DNA of 64,000 nt from Ignavibacteria bacterium (lineage in GTDB: Bacteria > Bacteroidota > Ignavibacteria > Kapaibacteriales > UBA2268). Under the pieces are notes generated by a model that ran no database searches, was not told where the DNA came from, and was given only the letters and a program-made list of their open reading frames with translations. A program made the translations under genes and the position numbers. The stretch spans positions 90,496 to 154,495 of the forward strand of contig JAERMQ010000003.1 of assembly GCA_016844745.1 (NCBI GenBank), given 5' to 3'. Positions 57,023 through 64,000 of the stretch are shown piece after piece (position 1 is the stretch's first letter; every line of letters starts with the position of its first letter).

Positions 57023-58669
57023 TTACAAATATTCGTTTGTTATATCTTTCTGTTGACGAACAGAAAAAACCCTGAAAGAATCCAGAGAAATATTATCGTT
57101 TCTCTGTACATTTATTTTGATGAAATATTTAATCATAAGGCGCGAAGCACGCGATAAAGTACCTTCGGTTAGGTAATCTGCAATCAGCGGATTGACGTAA
57201 ATAATAACACTAAACTCTCTTGTATGGGAACGGAAATTTTTAAGCCAGCGCTCGATTGCATTAATCAAAACTACTTTCGAAGTTACCCGCCCACGACCAT
57301 TGCATGTTGTGCAAATTTCGCTTGTTTTTTCATATATGTTCTGGTTGATTCTCTGCCTTGTAATTTGCATCAGGCAAAGCTGTGTCAAGGGATAGACAAT
57401 AGTTTTGGCTCTATCGCGAGCCATTTCTTTTTTCATAAGTAAAACTACCCGTTTTCTGGGTTGGTCTCCTCTCATATCAATCATATCGATTAAAATAATC
57501 CCGCTCAAATCGCGGATTCTAATTTGCCTGGCTATTTCACGAACAGCTTCAATATTAGTCCTGAATGCGCTTTTATCTACTTCCGTTTCCTTTGACTTGC
57601 CTGAATTAACATCGACAACGGTCATTGCTTCGGTCTGGTCAATTACAATCGAGCCACCTGACGGCAAATTTACTTTTCGTCTATAAGTTGAAGCAAGTTC
57701 TTTCTCTATTCCAAAATGGTCGAAAATCGGGGCTGAGCCTGAATATTGCTGAACTTTAGGGAGCAGCTCAGGAGAATTCTTCTTAACATAAGTAGAAATT
57801 TCTTTATAAATCTTTTTTGAATCGACCCATACACTATCGAAGTTAGATGTAAACAAATCCCGGATAATACTTGCAGCAAGCTGCATATCCTGATGAACTA
57901 TTGTCGGTGGTGTTGACTTTTTAACTTTCTTTTCAATTTCCTGCCATATTTCAATAACATACTGCCAGTCTTGCTTCAGTTCGTTTTCGGTTTGCCCCTG
58001 TGAGGCAGTCCTGATAATTCCGCCATATCCTTTTGGTAATGTCGACTTTGCCAATGCCCGCAATCGCCGGCTTTCCTGATGTGGAGTAATTTTCTTGGAT
58101 ACCCCAACTGTATCTTCGAAAGGAAGAAGAACTACGAATCTGCCCGGGATTCCTATCCTTGTTGTGACTTTTACCCCTTTTCCGGCATAGGCTTCGCGAA
58201 CTACCTGCACGATAACTTCCTGCTTAGCCTCAAGATTAATTTGTACCTTGCCTGAGCTTTTCGTATTGAAAAAAACTTTAGGTTCTTTATCACCTGAAGC
58301 CGGTTGATTTGATTTTTCTTTCTCAATTTCTTTTTTATCTGATGGCAGCTCTATTACGTCCAATTCATCAGGTTCGGAAGAAATATCCAAATCTAATTCT
58401 ATATCTTCGTTATCCCCATCGCTAAGCAAGGAATTTTCCAATGAATCGTCAATATCAGAGAAATGAAGAAATGCGTCCTGACGAAGACCAATATCAATGA
58501 ATGCAGCATTAATGCCATGAACGATTTTAGTAACCCTGCCGTAATAGATATTTCCGATGATCCGTTCTCTATCGGGAAGTTCGATATGGAATTCAGCAAG
58601 TTTATTATCCTCGGTGATTGCCACCCGGACTTCATTGAGCGTTGAATTGATTATTATATCTTTTTTCAT
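57023..58669 (-). CDS. rng: Ribonuclease G/E
   Basis: The 548-residue protein shows the RNase G/E layout. An S1 domain (about 35-180) is interrupted by a strongly acidic, low-complexity insertion (about 75-145), rich in Asp and Glu. The DNase I-like catalytic region carries VVDVNSGKS and RDLSGIILIDMIDM (about 355-400), and CTTCNGRGR (near 465) is the zinc-link. It processes rRNA and degrades mRNA. Start ATG 58667-58669 lies 11 bp from a small hairpin. It is divergent from nnr. Confidence 0.94.
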   Translation of the reverse strand: MKKDIIINSTLNEVRVAITEDNKLAEFHIELPDRERIIGNIYYGRVTKIVHGINAAFIDIGLRQDAFLHFSDIDDSLENSLLSDGDNEDIELDLDISSEPDELDVIELPSDKKEIEKEKSNQPASGDKEPKVFFNTKSSGKVQINLEAKQEVIVQVVREAYAGKGVKVTTRIGIPGRFVVLLPFEDTVGVSKKITPHQESRRLRALAKSTLPKGYGGIIRTASQGQTENELKQDWQYVIEIWQEIEKKVKKSTPPTIVHQDMQLAASIIRDLFTSNFDSVWVDSKKIYKEISTYVKKNSPELLPKVQQYSGSAPIFDHFGIEKELASTYRRKVNLPSGGSIVIDQTEAMTVVDVNSGKSKETEVDKSAFRTNIEAVREIARQIRIRDLSGIILIDMIDMRGDQPRKRVVLLMKKEMARDRAKTIVYPLTQLCLMQITRQRINQNIYEKTSEICTTCNGRGRVTSKVVLINAIERWLKNFRSHTREFSVIIYVNPLIADYLTEGTLSRASRLMIKYFIKINVQRNDNISLDSFRVFSVRQQKDITNEYL

Positions 58670-58679
58670 TCGTTTCTTG

Positions 58680-58705
58680 TAGAGAGGTTGCTAGTAACGT
58701 CTCTA
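58680..58705. repeat. Small inverted repeat just upstream of rng
   Basis: TAGAGA (58680-58685) and TCTCTA (58700-58705) pair, with GTT/AAC inside. It lies 11 bp ahead of the rng start codon, in the mRNA leader, and could affect translation initiation; it may also be a degenerate dispersed repeat. Confidence 0.55.
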
Positions 58706-58825
58706 TCCTAAGGCATTAATTTAAATACAACAATTTTTTATTGACGAAATTATGAAAAAAATAGTTCTTTATCATTGAAAATATTAGTTAATTTTGAATT
58801 TTCCGGAAATAAACAGGGCAAAAAA

Positions 58826-60352
58826 ATGAAATACATTCTTACTCCTGATGAAATGCGTTCTGCCGATACTTATGCTATAAATAATTTCGGAATACCATCT
58901 GCTTTATTAATGGAAAATGCTGCTCGTTCTGCTTCATTATACATTGAGGAATTATTATTTCCTGAATCAAGAATTACAATTTTCTGCGGCAGCGGGAACA
59001 ATGGGGGAGATGGATTTGCCCTTGCGAGGCATTTAGCAGATAAATTTCATGTAAAGATTTATTGGATTGGCACCGAAGACAAAATGAGCCCTGAAACGAA
59101 AACAAATTACCTTGCTGCAAAGAATATCGGTATTCCAACAATTTACTTATCGGATGAAAATGAGTTAACCAAAATAGATTGGGATACTGATTGCCTGATC
59201 GATGCATTAATTGGAGTGGGGGGTAGCGAAAACATTCGCGGATTAGCGTTGGATATTATCAGGTTTTGCAACGAACAGCCGGCTTTGAAAATAGCTATCG
59301 ATGCACCTACCGGATTGAATACCAAATCCGGGAAAGCACACCGGGACTGCTTCCAGGCAGATTATACAATTACGATGTTTGCAATAAAAACAGGAATGTT
59401 ATTGAATGATGGCGTTGATAAATGTGGTGAAATTCTGATTGCCAATTTGGGAGCCCCGTCAAAGATTGTCAAAGATATATCGAAAATAAGAATTATTGAG
59501 AAAGCTGATAAAGAAAATTTTTTGCAAAAGAGACCAAGAAAAAGCTCTAAATTCGATTATGGAAGAATTGTAATTGTTGCAGGTTCTCAAAATATGCCAG
59601 GCGCTGCCGCCCTTGCTTCGAATGCTGCTATCACAGCCGGTGCAGGACTTGTTTATTTATTTACTCCCAGCGTACATCCTGCTCTTCTTCCTGAAGTAAT
59701 TCCAAATGTTGTTCCGGTAACACCAGACGGAACAATATCCATTCATGCCTTGGATGCCGTTCTGCAGGCGATCGAAAAAGCAGATGTACTCGCAATAGGT
59801 CCAGGTTTTGGAAATAATACCGAAACAATTAAATTCACTAAAGAACTGTTAGCGAAAACTCCGGAAAGAGTCAGTATGATAATTGATGCTGATGGATTGC
59901 TGGCAATTTCACCGAAGTCTCAATTAAGAAAAAATATCATTTTGACTCCACACACCGGAGAATTTTCGAAAATCACAGGAATTACTAGAAGTGAAATTGA
60001 GATAAATTCAGTTACATTAGCAACTGAGTGGGCTGAGCGGCTCGGATGTATAATTCATTTAAAGTATTTTCCGAGTATTTCTACAGATGGCACTTATTCA
60101 TATTGGAATATTGCAGGTAATCCGGGAATGGCTACTGCAGGGAGTGGAGATGTGCTAACAGGGATTATTGCAGCGTTGTTAGGGCAGAAGTTACCGGCAT
60201 TGGATGCTGCCGGTTATGGAGCTTATTTACATGCCATAGCAGGAGATTATTATACAAGTACTTATCCTGAAGAAACATTAACAGCATCAAGCGTGATTGA
60301 ATGTTTGAAGGAAGTTATGATTTCTAAAAAGTTAGGTGTCTTAAAAGAATAA
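58826..60352 (+). CDS. nnr: Bifunctional NAD(P)HX epimerase / ADP-dependent NAD(P)HX dehydratase
   Basis: The 508-residue protein fuses both NAD(P)HX repair enzymes. The N-terminal half (about 1-210) is the YjeF_N epimerase with FCGSGNNGGDGFALARHL. The C-terminal half (about 230-500) is the ADP-dependent dehydratase with PGFGNN and ATAGSGDVLTGIIAALLGQ. It repairs hydrated, inactive nicotinamide cofactors. I chose ATG 58826; an upstream TTG at 58775 would add 17 unconserved residues. A TAATTTTG element is present at about 58788, but without a convincing -33 partner. The fused form is widespread. Confidence 0.95.
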   Translation: MKYILTPDEMRSADTYAINNFGIPSALLMENAARSASLYIEELLFPESRITIFCGSGNNGGDGFALARHLADKFHVKIYWIGTEDKMSPETKTNYLAAKNIGIPTIYLSDENELTKIDWDTDCLIDALIGVGGSENIRGLALDIIRFCNEQPALKIAIDAPTGLNTKSGKAHRDCFQADYTITMFAIKTGMLLNDGVDKCGEILIANLGAPSKIVKDISKIRIIEKADKENFLQKRPRKSSKFDYGRIVIVAGSQNMPGAAALASNAAITAGAGLVYLFTPSVHPALLPEVIPNVVPVTPDGTISIHALDAVLQAIEKADVLAIGPGFGNNTETIKFTKELLAKTPERVSMIIDADGLLAISPKSQLRKNIILTPHTGEFSKITGITRSEIEINSVTLATEWAERLGCIIHLKYFPSISTDGTYSYWNIAGNPGMATAGSGDVLTGIIAALLGQKLPALDAAGYGAYLHAIAGDYYTSTYPEETLTASSVIECLKEVMISKKLGVLKE

Positions 60353-60363
60353 AATCGAAGATT

Positions 60364-60470
60364 TGTCATTCTGAACGAAGTGAAGAATCCAGATGCGGTA
60401 ATGGGATTGGATTCTTCACTTCGTTCAGAATGACATTCTTCCATATAATTAGTTTTTCAAAAGGCTCTTA
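60364..60470. repeat. GTCATTC-family palindromic element after nnr
   Basis: Arms 60364-60391 and 60408-60435 are perfect 28-bp complements. The right flank CCATATAATTAGTTTTTCAA closely matches the flank of the element at 60947-61068. Confidence 0.93.
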
Positions 60471-60484
60471 AATTACAAAACAGA

Positions 60485-60895
60485 ATGCAAATTAAAATTG
60501 AAAAAGAAAAATTAAGAAGAATAATATTTACATTACCCGTTATAATGATATCATCAGGAATCTTTTGGTTATCGAATCAAAGCAGACCACCCCTACCTGA
60601 TTTAGTATTTGAACTGAACGATAAATTTTTGCATTTTATTGCATATTTTATTTTTGGAATTTCAATTCTGCTTGCAGTACAGGCAAATGGTAAAAAATGG
60701 AATCAAAGGCAAATTATTATTACCGTTATCATTATTGGATTTATTTATGGAATCAGCGATGAAATTCATCAATATTATATTCCTGGAAGAAGCTTCGATT
60801 TTTTTGACTGGATTGCCGATGCTGCGGGTATCTGCATCTCATTGTTTTTTCTTAAGAATATTCGAAAAATAATATTTAAAAACAGTATATTATAA
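60485..60895 (+). CDS. VanZ-like membrane protein
   Basis: The 136-residue protein has about four membrane segments. FLHFIAYFIFG in the second helix and SDEIHQYYIPGRSFDFFDWIADAAG (about 94-118) are the conserved VanZ-like features. VanZ confers low-level teicoplanin resistance in enterococci, but most members of this family have no known role. It is flanked on both sides by GTCATTC-family elements, so it lies alone between repeats, 132 bp after nnr. Confidence 0.87.
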   Translation: MQIKIEKEKLRRIIFTLPVIMISSGIFWLSNQSRPPLPDLVFELNDKFLHFIAYFIFGISILLAVQANGKKWNQRQIIITVIIIGFIYGISDEIHQYYIPGRSFDFFDWIADAAGICISLFFLKNIRKIIFKNSIL

Positions 60896-60946
60896 AAAAA
60901 ATATTTTATAATCCTTTCCCAGCCGATTTAATAACTTGTTAAGAGG

Positions 60947-61068
60947 CTGTTGAAAAAGTAAGATGAATGTCATTCGTAAGCGAAGTGAAGAATCCAGAAG
61001 ACCCATTGGGACTGGATTCTTCACTTCGTTCAGAATGACATTTTTCCATTTAATTAGTTTTTCAACAG
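60947..61068. repeat. 122-bp palindromic element with terminal inverted repeats
   Basis: Outer CTGTTGAAAAA (60947-60957) and TTTTTCAACAG (61058-61068) are perfect 11-bp terminal repeats. Inner arms starting AATGTCATTC (60966) and ending at 61042 are near-complementary. This is the clearest MITE-like copy in the window. Confidence 0.92.
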
Positions 61069-61232
61069 TCACTTAAGTTATTAATTTCCATTGAAATATT
61101 CCATTTTATAAAATATCTTTTGTTTTTACTATTTATATTTTATATATTAGTATTATATTAATTAGTTAAGACTAAAATATTAATGTTATTAACCTAAATA
61201 TAAAAAAATTTATTAATAAATGGGATTAATAG

Positions 61233-63755
61233 GTGGAAATATTAACTGAATCTGCAACCAAACAAGAAACTGGAAAAAAAGTAATATTTAACAAAATTGA
61301 TGAGCTTAACAGGCACGCCTGGGAAATACATATAACCCAACCAAAACTTGGGCTTGAGTTGAGCAATGAAGCAAAAGAGCTTTCCGAGAAAAATAATTAT
61401 CAGGAAGGTATTGCATACGCTATTAGGAATATGGGAGTAAGCAACCGGTATCTGTCAAATCTTGAAACTGCCCTGTCTTTATCCCTTCAGGCATTGGAGA
61501 TGTTCATTGAGTTAGGTGACAGGTCCGGTGAAGCCCAGGCTTATGTATCAATTGGAGCTATATATTATTACATGGGTGATTTCGAAAGAGGGCTTGATTA
61601 TTTCTTGAAAGGTTTATACTATGCAGAAGGAATAGGAAATAAGGAAGCCGAAACTTATGGATACAATGGGGCAGGTTATATTTATGGGGTATTGGGAGAC
61701 AACAAGAGAGGATTAGAATTCCTTCATAAAGCATTGGAATTAAGCAAGGAAATTAAGAATGATGACCTGCAGGCTTCAATTCTTGATAGTTTGGCGGTTG
61801 GATTTCTTAAAGATAACCAAATTGAAAAGGCTTATGAAACATATATTGAATGTTTGAATTTCTCAATGAATAGGAATCAAATGCGGAATCAGGGTTATGC
61901 TTTGTCTGGTATAGGCCAAATCTTAGTAAAAAAGAACCGGATAGAAGATGCAAAGGTGTATTTCTTAAAAAGTTTGTCCATCCATGAGGAGATTGGTTAT
62001 AAAACCGGTCCTGCAGCTACTTTATTACATCTCGGTAAATTATTCCTTCAACAAAATAATTTTGAACAAGCCAAGGTGTATTTGGAAAAATCATTAGATG
62101 TTTCTGAAAGCATTAAAGCTATGGCAGTAATTTATCAGGCTCATGAAGCTTTAGCAGAATTATTTGAGCGTAGGGAGGATTTCAAATCATTTGTCGAACA
62201 TTATAAGCTTTATCACAAATATAAATCCGAATTCTTTAAAGTTGAACAGGAAAACAAGCAGAAATATCTTGCAGTGCAGCAGGAAATGGATAAACTCAAA
62301 CAGGATGCCGAAATAAACAGGTTAAAAAATGTTGTTCTTAAAGAAAAGAATGACGAGTTAGAGAATAAAACCAATGACCTTGAACAATCTTACAATAACG
62401 TCTCGGTTCTGAGTAAAATCGGACAGGACATCACATCAACTTTAAATTTGGATATTATTCTTAATACAGTCTATAAAAATGTTAATCAATTAATGGATGC
62501 AAGTATTTTTGGAATAGGCATATATAATCCACATGAGCAGACAATCGACTACCGTCTTGCAATTGAGAATGGAAAGAGATATAAACCTTACCGAAGAACA
62601 ATGGAAGATAAAAACCAATTACCCGTTTGGTGTATAGAAAATAAGAAAGAAGTTTTTATAAAAGATGTAGTAACTGAATTTTCTAATTATATTAAGGAGA
62701 ATACAGACAAGGAATTAATAAAAAAGATTATGCTTGAAGATGGGACTCAAGCTATAGACCCATTTTCATATATATACCTTCCATTATTAGTTAAAGACGA
62801 AGTTATTGGTTTAATTACCGTCCAATCATTTAAAAAAGATGCATATACACCTTATCAACTTGATATTCTGAAAACCCTTGCATCGTATACTGCTGCAGCG
62901 CTATTTAATGCACAATCTTATGAAACGATTCAAAATACCTTAAATGAACTGAAACATACCCAGGAACAATTGGTTCAGGCTGAAAAGTTGTCTTCTCTTG
63001 GTCAGCTTACTGCCGGTATTGCTCATGAAATCAATAATCCGATAAACTTTGTATCGTCAAATGTGGAGCCCTTAAAAATAGATTTATCTGAAATCATCGA
63101 GCTTATAACCAGATATGAAAAGGTAATTAAGGAAAATAAACTTGAAAGTATTTTCCGGGAGGTTGAAGAATTCCGAACGGAATTTAATTTTGAGTTCACT
63201 GTTAAAGAAGTTGAGGAACTTTTAAAAGGGATAGATGAGGGTGCAAAACGAACTTCCGAAATAGTAAAAGGACTGCGTAATTTCTCCAGACTTGACCAAA
63301 ACGTGTCTAAATTCGCCGACCTGAACGAGGGTTTGGAATCTACCTTGATATTGCTCCATAATTCCTACAAACACAATATAGAAATTACTAAGGATTATTG
63401 CGAAATTCCGGAAATTAATTGCTTTGCCGGACAAATCAACCAGGTATTTATGAATATTCTATCAAATGCCGTTCAGGCAATCGATGGTAATGGAAAAATA
63501 TTTATTAAAACCTGGACGGATGGGGATATTGTTAAAATTTCAATCAGGGATACAGGAAGTGGTATGAGTGAGGAAATCAGTAAAAAAATATTTGACCCCT
63601 TTTTTACAACTAAGGAAGTTGGGAAAGGTACTGGATTAGGCTTATCCATTACTTACGGAATTATAGAGAAGCATAAAGGAAAGATAGAAGTCTTTTCAGA
63701 GCTTGGTTCAGGAACAGAATTTATCATCAGTTTACCAATTAACCAGGATTTATAG
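61233..63755 (+). CDS. Cytoplasmic TPR-GAF histidine kinase
   Basis: The 840-residue protein has no signal peptide or membrane helix. It has about seven TPR repeats (55-335, e.g. YVSIGAIYYYMGDFERGLDYFLK), a coiled segment, a GAF domain (about 393-560) and an NtrB-like kinase core: H599 in LGQLTAGIAHEINNPINF, ILSNAVQAI, DTGSGM and GTGLGLSIT. The H-E-I-N-N-P box differs from the H-E-[FY]-R-T-P boxes of the other kinases here. The start is GTG 61233, because the nearest ATG upstream is out of frame. No response regulator is nearby. Confidence 0.92.
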   Translation: MEILTESATKQETGKKVIFNKIDELNRHAWEIHITQPKLGLELSNEAKELSEKNNYQEGIAYAIRNMGVSNRYLSNLETALSLSLQALEMFIELGDRSGEAQAYVSIGAIYYYMGDFERGLDYFLKGLYYAEGIGNKEAETYGYNGAGYIYGVLGDNKRGLEFLHKALELSKEIKNDDLQASILDSLAVGFLKDNQIEKAYETYIECLNFSMNRNQMRNQGYALSGIGQILVKKNRIEDAKVYFLKSLSIHEEIGYKTGPAATLLHLGKLFLQQNNFEQAKVYLEKSLDVSESIKAMAVIYQAHEALAELFERREDFKSFVEHYKLYHKYKSEFFKVEQENKQKYLAVQQEMDKLKQDAEINRLKNVVLKEKNDELENKTNDLEQSYNNVSVLSKIGQDITSTLNLDIILNTVYKNVNQLMDASIFGIGIYNPHEQTIDYRLAIENGKRYKPYRRTMEDKNQLPVWCIENKKEVFIKDVVTEFSNYIKENTDKELIKKIMLEDGTQAIDPFSYIYLPLLVKDEVIGLITVQSFKKDAYTPYQLDILKTLASYTAAALFNAQSYETIQNTLNELKHTQEQLVQAEKLSSLGQLTAGIAHEINNPINFVSSNVEPLKIDLSEIIELITRYEKVIKENKLESIFREVEEFRTEFNFEFTVKEVEELLKGIDEGAKRTSEIVKGLRNFSRLDQNVSKFADLNEGLESTLILLHNSYKHNIEITKDYCEIPEINCFAGQINQVFMNILSNAVQAIDGNGKIFIKTWTDGDIVKISIRDTGSGMSEEISKKIFDPFFTTKEVGKGTGLGLSITYGIIEKHKGKIEVFSELGSGTEFIISLPINQDL

Positions 63756-63890
63756 ATGTTTAGATTTATAGGTATTTAGGTATTTAGGAATTTAGGAGTT
63801 TAGGCGTTTAGAAGTTTAGGAGTTTAGGAATTTAGGAGTTTAGGAATTTAGGATATTAGGTGTTTAAGTGTTTAGATTATAGGGGTTTAA
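63756..63890. repeat. Octamer tandem array (NNTTTAGG)n
   Basis: About 15 degenerate 8-bp units, such as AATTTAGG and AGTTTAGG, begin directly after the kinase stop codon. Confidence 0.92.
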
Positions 63891-63919
63891 CATATTTTCA
63901 TTCATACCAAGAAAATAAT

Positions 63920-64000
63920 AGCTAAAAGCCTAAAAGCCTAAAAGCCTAAAAGCCTAAAAGCCTAAAAGCCTAAAAGCCTAAAAGCCTAAAAGCCTAAAAG
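63920..64000. repeat. Octamer tandem array (CCTAAAAG)n, continuing past the window
   Basis: At least ten perfect copies of an 8-bp unit reading CCTAAAAG run to the last base. Its reverse complement, CTTTTAGG, resembles the unit of the preceding array, so the two face each other. Confidence 0.95.

Noticed and set aside
58775-58825. Longer TTG start for nnr
   Set aside because: The extra 17 residues have no family match, and ATG 58826 fits the conserved N-terminus.

Overview
The window looks like chromosomal DNA of a Bacteroidota/Ignavibacteriota-type bacterium (FCB group). Supporting signs are alternative complex III genes, two very large secreted proteins with type IX secretion (T9SS) C-terminal sorting domains, a zapA / 6S RNA / rny gene order, weak Shine-Dalgarno sites, promoter-like TTTG-N19-TAATTTTG sequences, and AT-rich intergenic DNA full of palindromes and 7-8 bp tandem repeats. 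I place it near Ignavibacteria/Kapabacteria with moderate confidence. No rRNA, tRNA, CRISPR array or intact insertion sequence was found.

Layout. 0-3.7 kb: end of the alternative complex III operon (actE, actF, a membrane-anchored cytochrome c), interrupted by a HEPN/MNT toxin-antitoxin-like pair. 3.8-5.8 kb: a NERD nuclease / SF1 helicase gene broken by a -1 frameshift at an A8 run. 6.2-11.8 kb: housekeeping genes (nagZ, lysS, plsY, gpsA, pdxJ). 12-13.2 kb: a TerB-like protein bracketed by heptamer arrays in opposite orientation. 13.3-19.9 kb: a TetR-regulated RND efflux operon. 20-24 kb: a TPR sensor kinase, a GcvH-like lipoprotein that appears to lack the lipoylation lysine, and a small membrane protein. 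24-31 kb: rny, a 6S RNA candidate, zapA, a long coiled-coil protein and pheT, all on the minus strand. 31-37 kb: a PflX-type radical SAM protein, a short MGMT-like protein, cstA, a membrane glycosyltransferase-like protein and a D-serine dehydratase-like enzyme. 37-49.4 kb: a lipoprotein and two giant T9SS cargo proteins that share an unnamed C-terminal module. 49.5-53.6 kb: a four-gene signalling operon (small domain protein, HDOD protein, GAF/PAS histidine kinase, receiver-kinase fusion). 53.6-58.7 kb: surE, rseP, dxr, rng. 58.8-64 kb: nnr, a VanZ-like protein, a cytoplasmic TPR/GAF kinase, and octamer arrays running off the end.

How it fits together. actE/actF and the cytochrome c move electrons from quinol to periplasmic carriers. 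dxr and pdxJ both use deoxyxylulose phosphate, for isoprenoids and vitamin B6. plsY and gpsA supply adjacent steps of phospholipid synthesis. rny and rng are both RNA-decay nucleases. Three separate histidine-kinase loci and the HDOD operon suggest a signalling-rich organism.

The items most worth following up are the shared module in the T9SS proteins, the GcvH-like lipoprotein, the frameshifted nuclease-helicase, the RX4HXY/GSX10DXD pair inside a respiratory operon, the inverted-pair tandem arrays, and a 16-nt boxA-like motif found both beside the 6S candidate and in an unexplained intergenic region.
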